A DNA stretch of 42,706 bases from a bacterium (GTDB taxonomy: Bacteria; B130-G9), in assembly GCA_021160245.1 (NCBI GenBank), contig JAGHCW010000034.1:1-42706 (forward strand), in the 5' to 3' direction. The notes beneath the pieces were generated by a model. It was not told where the DNA came from, made no database searches, and was given only the letters and a program-made list of their open reading frames with translations. Made by a program: the position numbers and the translations under genes. Below, piece after piece: positions 8,947 to 17,609 of this stretch. Numbering within the stretch: the first letter of the stretch is position 1; the number at the start of each line of letters is the position of its first letter.

Positions 8947-11238
8947 ATGAAAGTAGCAGACGTCGATCTGCGCGAGTTGGTGCATCATCAGCCGATCGCG
9001 GTGGCAATCGTGGATGGAGACATGACGATCTCCCTGGCGAATGCTGAATTCGAGTCCATCAGCGGGTATTCCAGTCTTGAGATAGAGGGCAAGCTTCGCT
9101 GGATGCAGTTCATAGCGCCCGAACATCAAGATATGATAATGGAGAATCTCACCGCCGGAAATGGGGACGGAGGCGAGCCCCCCTCTGAATGCGAGTTCAA
9201 GTTTCTGGATAGGCATGGGAACGTCAAGGACGTGCTCCTGAGGATAGTATCGCTCACGGGAACTGGAAAGAGCATCTGCTCATTGCTTGATATCACGGAG
9301 CGAACGCTCATTGAGGAGTCTCTGCGCGAGGAGGCCAACCAATACCGCGATTTGTATGAAACCTCCGTTGTTGGTCTATTCAGAACTCGGGTCGAGGACG
9401 GAAGGTTTCTGGGCGCAAACCCCCCAATTGCGAAGATATTCGGCTGCTCAACGCCGGACGAGCTGGTTAGGAATCATACAATGAATGAGTTCCTGTCGAG
9501 TCTTCGCAGAGATGAATTCATCAAGGAACTAGAGGACAACGGTGAGATCGCCGGATTCGAGGCGCACCTTACGCTGGCCGATGGGACGGAAAAAGACATA
9601 GCCATTTCTGCGAGGATATATCCAGAGAAGGGATCCGTGGAGGGCGCCGTGTTCGACATAACGGACCGCATACTCGCCGAAAAAGCCCTGCGACGGAGCG
9701 AGTTGCAGTACCGTCTGTTGGCCCAGAACGTGTCGGACGTGATCTGGGTGAGCGCGATTGGCACTTGGGAGCGGCTCTATATAAGCCCTTCTATTGAGCG
9801 GCTCTTGGGCTATTCGGCTGAGGAAATGACCGCTTTGCCGGCGGAGGACTTCTTGACGCCGGACTCTCTTTTGTGCGTAGAGAAGATGGCAAGTGAGCAG
9901 AGTCTGCCGGTCGTTCCTGCCGATGCGGCCACCTGGTCGCGGACAGCTGAGCTGGAGCTCATAAGAAAGGATGGCTCGCGAGTCTGGACTGAAACAAGAG
10001 TATCATTTCTTCCGGGAGACGAAAATCACGTAACGTCTCTTCTGGGCGTCATGCGTGATATATCCCAGCGAAGAAAGGCCGAGCAACGCTTCCTCCAGTC
10101 GCAAAAAATGGAAGTAATCGGACGCTTGGCCGGGGGCATTGCCCATGACTTCAACAATATCCTGACGACGATAATCGGCAATGCTGAGCTTGCATTGAAG
10201 AACCTGCCGGTTTCTGAACCGGCTTTTGCCAACATTGAGGAGGTTCATGCCGCATCCGTCAGCGCCAGCAATCTCACCAGGCAGCTGCTCGCGTTTGGCC
10301 GCAAGGAGATGGCCACAGCACAGCCAATCGACCTTAATGCGATCATAGAAGGCATGCGCAACTTGCTGAGGCGTTTGATCCGGGAGGATATCGAGATATA
10401 CACAGTCCTTTCAAAGAACCTGCCCTCTGTCCGGGTTGACAGATCACAGCTTGAGCAGGTGATACTGAACTTGGCGGTCAATGCAAAGGATGCGATGCCT
10501 CATGGTGGCAAGCTAACAGTTGAGACAAAATATGCGAAGCTTGATGAGTCGCATCTTCAGAATCGGCCCTATATGGAACCCGGGCACTATGTGATGCTGG
10601 ACGTTGCCGATACCGGACATGGAATGGACGAGGAGACCCGACAACACGTTTTTGAGCCGTTCTATACAACAAAGAGAAAGGGAATGGGCACCGGACTTGG
10701 GCTACTAACGGTATATGCCATCGTGGAGCAATCGCACGGCTATATTAACGTATTCAGCGAGCAAGGCGTCGGGAGCCGTTTCACGATTTATTTCCCAGCA
10801 TTCCATGAAAAGCCCATCGAAATAGAATCCCAAATGCGACCGGAAAAGGCGCCGGATGCGATTGAGGGCAAGGGAGAGGCTATCCTGATTGTCGAAGATG
10901 AAAAAAATGTCCGTTCTCTCATCGAAGGAGTCCTCAGCAGTGCAGGATACAACGTCAAAGCCGCCTTTGACAGCGGCGAGGCGGTATCGATTGGTCGCAA
11001 TCTGGGCGAGTCGCTTGACCTATTGCTAACGGACGTGATCTTGCCTGACGTTCAGGGAAATGAGCTTGCCGAGATGATAAACGCTGCGCGTCCGAGCCTC
11101 AAGACTCTGTTCATGTCCGGGTACACGGAGAATGTGATCATAGGGATGGGGGTCATGGACAAAGGCCAGCATTTCATCAGCAAGCCATTTAGCCCCAATG
11201 AGCTCCTAAGGAAGGTGAGGGGCGTGCTGGATAACTGA
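8947..11238 (+). CDS. Hybrid sensor histidine kinase, three PAS domains plus receiver
   Basis: 763 aa from the ATG at 8947, placed eight bases after GGGG. Three PAS domains in tandem (about residues 8-125, 133-245, 255-380) each end in a DITER/DITDR/DISQR-type PAC signature. The phospho-acceptor box is GRLAGGIAHDFNN with H400. The ATPase lobe shows the N box (LNLAVNAKDAMP), G1 (DVADTGHGM) and a glycine lid (GMGTGLGL). The C-terminal receiver has VEDE, phospho-acceptor D696 in LLLTDVILPD and the lysine in FISKPF. No membrane segment is visible, so it is a cytoplasmic sensor. The HDFNN box plus terminal receiver is the CckA-like family. No response regulator or phosphotransferase gene is adjacent, so its partner lies elsewhere. 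Confidence 0.93.
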   Translation: MKVADVDLRELVHHQPIAVAIVDGDMTISLANAEFESISGYSSLEIEGKLRWMQFIAPEHQDMIMENLTAGNGDGGEPPSECEFKFLDRHGNVKDVLLRIVSLTGTGKSICSLLDITERTLIEESLREEANQYRDLYETSVVGLFRTRVEDGRFLGANPPIAKIFGCSTPDELVRNHTMNEFLSSLRRDEFIKELEDNGEIAGFEAHLTLADGTEKDIAISARIYPEKGSVEGAVFDITDRILAEKALRRSELQYRLLAQNVSDVIWVSAIGTWERLYISPSIERLLGYSAEEMTALPAEDFLTPDSLLCVEKMASEQSLPVVPADAATWSRTAELELIRKDGSRVWTETRVSFLPGDENHVTSLLGVMRDISQRRKAEQRFLQSQKMEVIGRLAGGIAHDFNNILTTIIGNAELALKNLPVSEPAFANIEEVHAASVSASNLTRQLLAFGRKEMATAQPIDLNAIIEGMRNLLRRLIREDIEIYTVLSKNLPSVRVDRSQLEQVILNLAVNAKDAMPHGGKLTVETKYAKLDESHLQNRPYMEPGHYVMLDVADTGHGMDEETRQHVFEPFYTTKRKGMGTGLGLLTVYAIVEQSHGYINVFSEQGVGSRFTIYFPAFHEKPIEIESQMRPEKAPDAIEGKGEAILIVEDEKNVRSLIEGVLSSAGYNVKAAFDSGEAVSIGRNLGESLDLLLTDVILPDVQGNELAEMINAARPSLKTLFMSGYTENVIIGMGVMDKGQHFISKPFSPNELLRKVRGVLDN

Positions 11239-11269
11239 GCGTCCCGGATTAGTCCGACCGGAATCCGGA

Positions 11270-11491
11270 ATGGGTATGGCCCTGGATTGTAGGTAGTTGA
11301 TTCGCTGTCAGCTCGACCGCGTTTCAACGCAGTCATATAGATGGCTCTCATCATATTAACTCCCGATCGAAATCGGGAGTTAACATAATTAGAGCCAAGC
11401 TGCCGCCGCTTTCGCCGGGCGATCTAGCCGTGTCACAACGGGACGTAGAATGACTCAGCCACGTTACCTACAATCCAGGGTCACACCCCAT
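11270..11491. repeat. 222-bp nested inverted repeat (MITE-like or long RNA hairpin)
   Basis: Outer arms contain a perfect 16-bp match, CCCTGGATTGTAGGTA at 11280-11295 and its complement at 11465-11480. They extend with only transitions and one gap to 11270 and 11491. Inner arms 11343-11367 and 11372-11396 pair over 25 bp with three mismatches (innermost 12 bp, TTAACTCCCGAT, perfect) around a 4-base CGAA loop. The sequences between outer and inner arms do not match well. The 354-bp gap between the kinase and the next gene holds only this structure; no transposase is present. Confidence 0.75.
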
Positions 11492-11592
11492 CCCGCGGAC
11501 GGATTTTGACGCTATCGAATTAGATGTTACTCTTACTTGGTGAGCGAGGCGCTCGCTTCCGTTCCAGAGGCTTTTTGAGTGACGAGGGTTCG

Positions 11593-14508
11593 ATGATACG
11601 GGAATTACTCCGCGAAAAGAGAGCAGTTCTGCTTCAGATGGGGCTGCTACTGCTCCTCGTGGTTCTCTTCTTCCACCGTGCGGCTTTCTCATTCGATCTC
11701 CTCTTTTACTACGACACGATAATGCAGAATTTCCCATTCGGGCTTCATTTTGCAGAGGGTTTTGCTGACTTCACCTTGAGGCTTTGGTGTCCGGGGATGT
11801 TCTCCGGCTTCCCGCTCTTTGCGGAGGGGCAGGCAGGGCCTTTGTATCCGCTGTTTGCGCCTCTTCTACTGCTCGCCCCATTCTGGGTGGTCTTCAAGTT
11901 CTCCGTCCTTCTGCACTCATTTCTGGCCGGCGTTTTCATGCTGCTCTTCCTTAGGCAGATGAAGCTTAAGCCACAAAGCTACCTATTCGGGGCCGTGGTC
12001 TTCGCGTTCAGTGGATTCTTTGTGGCGCAAGTTACGCACCTTAACATCATTCGGGGCTACTGCTACTTGCCGGGGGTGCTATATGCCTGCCAGTACGTCC
12101 GGGACAGAGACCTTCGCAGATGGTGGCTCATCCCGGCGCTTGTGGGCGCTTTCTTGCTTGGAACGCACCCCTACATCGCGATTTACCTGTTTCTTGCCGT
12201 CGGTCTTTGGCTCATCTTCTCACTGCTCAGAAAGCCCGCTCGGAAAGGGCAACGCCGCCGATTGATAGCCGTTGTTCTCGGACTGATGCTCGGAATCGGC
12301 GTCGCGGCTTGCCAGCTTTTGCCAAGCGCCGAACTCCTTTCGCATTCGACGAGAGAGGACACCGGCGTTGATTTCTTTACTGCAGGCTCGCTGCCGGTTC
12401 GCAACCTGATCACCTTTCTGCTTCCGAGTTTCTTCGGCACGCCGGGAAACAGCAGCTATTGGGGACTGGGGGAGATTGGTCTCTATGCCGAGTTCTGTGG
12501 TTATGTCGGCCTGCTCACTCTCCTTCTGGCCGCGATCGCCGTCGTCTTTGTTAGGGACCGTCGGTTGATGTACTTCTGGGTGCTACTGATCGGGGCTCTG
12601 TTGCTTGCGCTGGGCAGACATACGCCGCTTCATCAGTTGGTGGCCGGGATACCGATCATGTCCGCAACCCGGACTCCAGCTAGATTCTTATACCTCGTCA
12701 CATTCGCGCTTGCAGGCCTTTCCGCCTTTGGGATTGAGCACCTATTGAGCGTCATCTCGGACAAAAGGCGTGCGCGATCGGCCGCCATATTCATCATGAT
12801 TATGGTCGCGCTCCCCATCACGCTGGGACTCGCATTCGCGCTGCCGAATCTGAAGGCCATCTCGCTATACAATTCCCAATCACCCGTCCTCAAGACAATA
12901 ATCGGCGAACGAAGCGCCTCGACCTTCAGCCACTACGGAGATGCGCTGCGCAAAGACCTCCTGCAATTCTCGGTCATCATTGTGGCATCGGCTGTTCTAT
13001 TGCTGATGATGCTTCATTCCTCAACTCCGAGGCGCGCGGGATATATCGGGTACGCCCTGATCGCGCTCATCTTTGTCGATCTTTTTTGGTTCGGTTCCGA
13101 TTTCAATCCCGTCGCATCGACCAAAATCTTCTCAAAACCGCCAAAGGCGGTCAGGTTCTTGAGAATGGACGGAGACATTTTCCGGACAATTAGGTGGCAT
13201 GTGAACGAGATCTGGTTCCCCGATGAACACCCCGGCAAAGACGCGAGGCGCGCCGACCCATTCACTCCCGGCTGGGAGGATAATCTCGAGAAATACAAGG
13301 ACTGCACGGATTCGCTTGTGCCAAATACGAACCTCCTATACGGAGTCGATTCGGCGGATGGATACACATCATTTCTGCTGTCGCGATACAACGAGGCTCT
13401 GGGGGCGCCTGGCAAATGCGCGATGCCCAGATCCAAGCCGACGGCCGGCCTTATGTCCCTTCTGAACGTGAAATATGGCATATCCACGCAGCTCATAGAG
13501 AGCGATCAGCTCTGTCCGGTCTTTGCGGACAAGGACCTTTATATCTACCGCTACAGAGATTTTCTGCCTCGTTTCTTTCTCGTTGACAAGACAAGGGTTC
13601 TACCAACGGACGAGGAGGTGCTTCGCGATGTAACTTCGCCCGATTTTCACCCACTTGCAGGTCTAGTATTGGACCGCCCTCAACTGCAGCAAGCGTCCGG
13701 TTGGGACCTGGAGTCGCTATCGTTTATGTGGGCGATTCCGGGCACTGAGGGTCCGTCGGACCTCAGGAAAGCGGAAAGTGGAGGCCCCCCTGGCGAGGTC
13801 GCGGTGCTCGAATATAGTGCTAACGAGGCAGTTGTCCGGACGAACGCAAATCGCCCGTGTTGGCTCATTTTCTCCGACAACTACTATCCCGGCTGGAGCG
13901 CCTCGGTCAACGGCAGTCCCGTGCCTGTTATGCGGGCATACGGACTTGTGAAAGCGGCGCCTGTGCCGAGGGGAACGAGCGAGGTGCGGTTCTCATTTGA
14001 GCCTGAGAGTTTTCGGCTTGGCCTGTTTATCTCGCTTCTCTCGCTGCTGATTGGATGCTGCGCCGCGCTATGCACAAGACACGTTCGGCAATCCGAGCAA
14101 ATGCCGCCGTTGTCTGCTTCTGAAGATGTAAGGGGGCTGGCTCTGCGCTGGCTCATATTACTCGTCGCCGCCGGTCTTGTGCTTGTTCCGATTGCCTTCA
14201 CAAAGGGGAACGCGGACGCATTCGCATCGAACGGGCTGAGGTTTGAAAAGGTTATTGCGAGAGCTTACGTCAATTCCGCCTCGAAGGCTATCGAACGAGG
14301 CGAGAATGAGTTGGCCAGGGATGCGACGCTATTTGCGCTCGAGGTGAGTCCGGAAGGCTTTAGAGCGCACTATTTGCTGGGCGTTTCACTATTTAAGCTG
14401 GGTGATCGGAATGGCGCTCGAGCCGCATGGCAGAAGTGCTTGCAGCTGAAGCCCGACTACTCCCCAGCCATCAGGTCGCTTGGCGTTTTGGGCCGGGGCT
14501 ACAGATAG
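11593..14508 (+). CDS. YfhO-family multi-spanning membrane protein with C-terminal TPR
   Basis: 971 aa from the ATG at 11593, four bases after GAGGG. An upstream in-frame ATG at 11524 would add 23 poorly hydrophobic residues and has no ribosome site. The N-terminal 500 residues are about eleven membrane helices with periplasmic loops of YfhO type (YYDTIMQNFPFG, CPGMFSGFPLFAEGQ, LPGVLYA), a GT-C-like fold. A soluble region (about 530-830) ends in NYYPGWSASVNGSPVPV, the conserved YfhO periplasmic tail, then two more membrane segments. The final 70 residues form a TPR pair (ALEVSPEGFRAHYLLGVSLF, then KCLQLKPDY). Known YfhO proteins are linked to glycosylation of cell-envelope polymers. The TPR end is an addition and may dock the lipoprotein encoded immediately downstream. 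Confidence 0.88.
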   Translation: MIRELLREKRAVLLQMGLLLLLVVLFFHRAAFSFDLLFYYDTIMQNFPFGLHFAEGFADFTLRLWCPGMFSGFPLFAEGQAGPLYPLFAPLLLLAPFWVVFKFSVLLHSFLAGVFMLLFLRQMKLKPQSYLFGAVVFAFSGFFVAQVTHLNIIRGYCYLPGVLYACQYVRDRDLRRWWLIPALVGAFLLGTHPYIAIYLFLAVGLWLIFSLLRKPARKGQRRRLIAVVLGLMLGIGVAACQLLPSAELLSHSTREDTGVDFFTAGSLPVRNLITFLLPSFFGTPGNSSYWGLGEIGLYAEFCGYVGLLTLLLAAIAVVFVRDRRLMYFWVLLIGALLLALGRHTPLHQLVAGIPIMSATRTPARFLYLVTFALAGLSAFGIEHLLSVISDKRRARSAAIFIMIMVALPITLGLAFALPNLKAISLYNSQSPVLKTIIGERSASTFSHYGDALRKDLLQFSVIIVASAVLLLMMLHSSTPRRAGYIGYALIALIFVDLFWFGSDFNPVASTKIFSKPPKAVRFLRMDGDIFRTIRWHVNEIWFPDEHPGKDARRADPFTPGWEDNLEKYKDCTDSLVPNTNLLYGVDSADGYTSFLLSRYNEALGAPGKCAMPRSKPTAGLMSLLNVKYGISTQLIESDQLCPVFADKDLYIYRYRDFLPRFFLVDKTRVLPTDEEVLRDVTSPDFHPLAGLVLDRPQLQQASGWDLESLSFMWAIPGTEGPSDLRKAESGGPPGEVAVLEYSANEAVVRTNANRPCWLIFSDNYYPGWSASVNGSPVPVMRAYGLVKAAPVPRGTSEVRFSFEPESFRLGLFISLLSLLIGCCAALCTRHVRQSEQMPPLSASEDVRGLALRWLILLVAAGLVLVPIAFTKGNADAFASNGLRFEKVIARAYVNSASKAIERGENELARDATLFALEVSPEGFRAHYLLGVSLFKLGDRNGARAAWQKCLQLKPDYSPAIRSLGVLGRGYR

Positions 14509-14597
14509 TCTGATTGCCGTTCAAAGCGAATGCGGAAAACCTCTCTTACTATTCCCTGTTGGCAGGGGGCTTTGTACCATGTTATTATCCGCTCGAA

Positions 14598-16727
14598 ATG
14601 GAGCTGCTAACTCATCGCCACAATATTCTATTTGCTCTTGCCTTAGCATCATGTTTGCTGATGTCGCAGTTTTTCCTGGGATGCAAGAGGTCCGAGACGC
14701 CCGAGGTTCACCCCCTCGATAGGGCGATCAAACTCTATAGCGCCGGTGCCCTGCCGGACGCGAGTCGCGAGATAACGAGACGACTCGGCCAAGAGCTGGA
14801 TGCTGCCACGCGCCGAGATGCGCTGCTCCTTGCCGCGAGGATTGAGCTCGCAATGGGGGATTTTGAGGGCGCAATCTCGCGCCTTGATGAATTGGGCGAA
14901 CCACCCCCGGAGCTAGAATTCGACACCCACTACCTTCTTGCAAAATCGCTAGTGCTGGCCGGCGAACTTGACCGGGCCAGTGAGCGGATTGCGTCGCTTG
15001 AAACCTCCTCGGAATTGCCGGATAGCTTCTCCTGGCGTGATCTGCTCTCGGCGCTTTATTTCTATCAATCTGGGGATTGCACCGAGGCAACCCTTAAGGC
15101 CTCGTCCTTGGCATTGGTTTCGGTGGGGCTTCTGCGTTCTGAATCGCTATATATTGTAGGTCTATGCGCGATGCGCACGGGGAATTGGGACGAGGCGGTG
15201 TCGAGCTTCGCTCTCGCGCTGGAAGAGCTCCCCACTGGCCATGAGCGCTATGAATCTCTGCTCTCTGCCGGCCGCGCCTCGGAGATGCTCAATACTCCAC
15301 TTGCTGCCATCGATTTCTATATTGGCGCTATAAGGGAGGTCTCAAACGTCTTCATGCCACAAATGGACGAGGCGGCGATCCGCGATCTAGTGGAGGCGCT
15401 GCTTCTTAAGGAGCAGTCGGCAGATGTGCTCCGCAGCGTGCTGGAGCGCTACGGGAACTCCTTTCCGGCCGACGTGGCAGTCTTCTCGCTCTGTCGCCTG
15501 CTCGTGCTTGCGGGAGATAGCGACGAGGCGACTGAGACGATTCGAGGCTTTGCGGAGCGTTTTCCGGAGAGTTACTTGGTCAAGGCCGTGGCGGACCTTG
15601 AGGAGAGCCTAAACCTAGGACTTGTTGGCAACGCCTCAAGAATCGGGCTGATTGCCCCTCTCACGGGCGATTTAGCGTTCTTCGGCGAGCATGTTCTTTG
15701 GGGTGTGGAGGCCGCGCTCCGTGACCATTATGCCGCATCTGGCGCCAGCATTTCGCTGATTGTCAAAGACAGCGAGGGCGAGCCAGATAAGGCTTTTCAG
15801 AGCTTTGTGAGCCTCGCCATGGACAGCAATGTCATCGCAATAGTCGGGCCTGTGTCCAGCAAATCCCTAGATGCCGTCTCTGAGCTCGCGGACGAGTACC
15901 GTATGCCTGTATTCTCGCCCTCGGCTTGCGGTCCGGGCATTTTGGGCAGAAGCGATTTCGTATTTCGCAATTGCGTGCCGCTTTGGACGCAAGCTGCCAC
16001 AATCGCCGAGTTTGCGGTCAGGCGGCTCAAACTCCGTCGGATTGCCGTGCTGATGCCGGAGAAGCAATACGGCCTACTGCTCGCAGATTCGTTCATAACC
16101 GCAGCGACCTCCGCCGGTGCTGAGATAGTTTTTGTGAAGAGCTACGCCGCCGAGGGCATGGACTTTGGGGAAGTCCTCTCTGGCCTTTGCCTACTTGAGC
16201 CCGATGGCGTCTTTATCGCGGACAACGCTGCAAAAGTGGCGGTTATAGCGCCTCAAATACTCTGTAGCAACATCCACGACGCAGTTTTATTGGGCTGGGA
16301 TGGTTGGAATTCGCCCGAGACCCTTGCTTCGGCCCTGGGCGAGCTAGAGGGGGCATTTTTCGTTACGACCAAATTGCCGGATGATGATTCGGAGGAAGCC
16401 AGCAGCCTCCGGTCGGCGATAATGGCCGAACACGGCGCGGATGTATCGCCGCTTCTTAAGCAAAGCTACGACGCGACAACGCAGGTCTGCCGAGCGCTGT
16501 TTGAAGGAGCGTTTTACCGACAGATTCTGCGAGACCGAATGCTCACAACAACGCATCCCGGCAATCTGGGGGAATACGATTTTACGGACTCGGGGCAGGC
16601 CACACGGTCAATGCAGATTCTAACCATCGCAAACGGCCGCATTATCAATGTTTGCAGGATAGTCCCTATGAGACCAGTTCCTCCGCCGGCCGAGATACTT
16701 ACGGAGAAATCCGAGCCATTAAGGTAG
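14598..16727 (+). CDS. LpoA-like lipoprotein: TPR domain plus type I periplasmic-binding domain
   Basis: 709 aa from the ATG at 14598, which gives a clean lipoprotein signal: HRHNILFALALASCLLMSQ then FFLGC with C29 (an earlier LASC at C19 is also possible). Residues 40-350 are TPR-like helical pairs. From about 355 onward the fold is Peripla_BP_6 (IGLIAPLTGDLAFFGEH, IAIVGPVSSKS, PVFSPSACGPG, LRRIAVLMPEKQYG). TPR followed by this fold is the architecture of LpoA, the outer-membrane activator of penicillin-binding protein 1A. Branched-amino-acid binding proteins share the second fold but lack the TPR part and are not usually this long. An earlier in-frame TTG at 14514 would bury the signal. Inferred role: envelope lipoprotein in peptidoglycan synthesis or ligand sensing. 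Confidence 0.85.
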   Translation: MELLTHRHNILFALALASCLLMSQFFLGCKRSETPEVHPLDRAIKLYSAGALPDASREITRRLGQELDAATRRDALLLAARIELAMGDFEGAISRLDELGEPPPELEFDTHYLLAKSLVLAGELDRASERIASLETSSELPDSFSWRDLLSALYFYQSGDCTEATLKASSLALVSVGLLRSESLYIVGLCAMRTGNWDEAVSSFALALEELPTGHERYESLLSAGRASEMLNTPLAAIDFYIGAIREVSNVFMPQMDEAAIRDLVEALLLKEQSADVLRSVLERYGNSFPADVAVFSLCRLLVLAGDSDEATETIRGFAERFPESYLVKAVADLEESLNLGLVGNASRIGLIAPLTGDLAFFGEHVLWGVEAALRDHYAASGASISLIVKDSEGEPDKAFQSFVSLAMDSNVIAIVGPVSSKSLDAVSELADEYRMPVFSPSACGPGILGRSDFVFRNCVPLWTQAATIAEFAVRRLKLRRIAVLMPEKQYGLLLADSFITAATSAGAEIVFVKSYAAEGMDFGEVLSGLCLLEPDGVFIADNAAKVAVIAPQILCSNIHDAVLLGWDGWNSPETLASALGELEGAFFVTTKLPDDDSEEASSLRSAIMAEHGADVSPLLKQSYDATTQVCRALFEGAFYRQILRDRMLTTTHPGNLGEYDFTDSGQATRSMQILTIANGRIINVCRIVPMRPVPPPAEILTEKSEPLR

Positions 16728-16766
16728 CAACGCGCAAAAGCCGGCGTATGGGCTACCCCTTAGCAA

Positions 16767-16807
16767 TTGACGATTGCCTTCCGGCAAGATAGTATTCGCC
16801 CGAATAC
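16767..16807 (+). promoter_or_regulatory. Promoter TTGACG-N17-TAGTAT overlapped by a palindrome
   Basis: TTGACG (16767-16772) and TAGTAT (16790-16795) are exactly 17 bases apart. The perfect palindrome GTATTCG-CC-CGAATAC (16792-16807) covers the -10 end and the expected start site, where a repressor could block initiation. A small hairpin, TTGCC-TTCC-GGCAA (16775-16787), lies in the spacer. The first gene after it encodes DUF3467. Confidence 0.5.
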
Positions 16808-16855
16808 AAGAAAGGCCATTTTGAATCACATTCTATTGTCAAATGGGAGGTTGCC

Positions 16856-17158
16856 ATGGATCCAAAGCCCAAGCAAGTTCAGTTCAAGGTGAATATCGAT
16901 GAGAAGGCCGCAAAAGGCAAATACGCCAACTTCATGAACATCTGGCACAGCTATTACGAGTTCATACTCGATATTGGACAGGTGATGCCCGGCCGCAACG
17001 AGATAAACGTGTTTGAGAGGATTGTGACGAATCCGCTGCGCGCAAAGCTCCTTTTGAAAGCGCTTGAGATCAATATCTCGAAATATGAGAAGACATTTGG
17101 CAAGATAGAAGTAGAGAGACATGACTTCCCGGAGATCGAGCCTACGAAGCTGCATTGA
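16856..17158 (+). CDS. DUF3467 family protein
   Basis: 100 aa, preceded by GGGAGG seven bases before the ATG. The family signature is clear: NIWHSYYEFILDIGQVMPG, then an RIVTNP segment followed by AKLLLKALEINISKYEKTFG. DUF3467 proteins are small, single-domain and of unknown function. The length is normal and there is no signal peptide or membrane segment, so it is cytoplasmic. It has its own promoter with an overlapping palindrome and is followed 36-51 bases later by cutA, with which it may be co-transcribed. Confidence 0.88.
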   Translation: MDPKPKQVQFKVNIDEKAAKGKYANFMNIWHSYYEFILDIGQVMPGRNEINVFERIVTNPLRAKLLLKALEINISKYEKTFGKIEVERHDFPEIEPTKLH

Positions 17159-17209
17159 TCGGAGCCGGGACAGCATCCGCAACAGGTTAGCGATTTGGAT
17201 ACGAATGAT

Positions 17210-17545
17210 ATGAGCGGCTCGAATGAGCATCCCGAGTTTGTTGTTGTTTTTGTGACTGCGTCGGGTCTTGATGAGGCGAAGCTGATTGCCCAATCGTTAT
17301 TGAAAGAGAAGTTGGCGCCTTGTGTGAGCATTATGCCGCAGGTGCTCTCGACTTTTTGGTGGGATGGCGCTGTGCAGAATGAGGAGGAGTCGCTTTGCAT
17401 AATCAAGACTCGTTTTATTGACTTTGATCGTCTTAAACGGCGTGTTCTCGAGCTTCATAGCTACGATGTTCCTGAGATTATTTGTATGCCCATTCTTGAT
17501 GGGTCGGAGAGTTATTTTTGTTGGATGAGGGATTTCTTCAGATGA
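17210..17545 (+). CDS. cutA: CutA1 divalent-cation tolerance family protein
   Basis: About 111 aa. The CutA pattern is complete: VVFVTASGLDEAKLIAQSLL, then LAPCVSIMPQVLSTFWWDG, then EEESLCIIKTR, and HSYDVPEIICMPILDGSESY near the end. CutA proteins are trimeric ferredoxin-like folds, long associated with copper tolerance, whose molecular role remains uncertain. The start may be the ATG at 17210 or an in-frame TTG at 17195, which has AGGTTAG upstream; both leave the domain whole. It follows the DUF3467 gene on the same strand. Confidence 0.92.
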   Translation: MSGSNEHPEFVVVFVTASGLDEAKLIAQSLLKEKLAPCVSIMPQVLSTFWWDGAVQNEEESLCIIKTRFIDFDRLKRRVLELHSYDVPEIICMPILDGSESYFCWMRDFFR

Positions 17546-17609
17546 GATTCAGTGAGCCGCTTCGCATGGGCAATCGCAGTGTCCGTGCGTGCGACATGGG
17601 TAAATTGTT

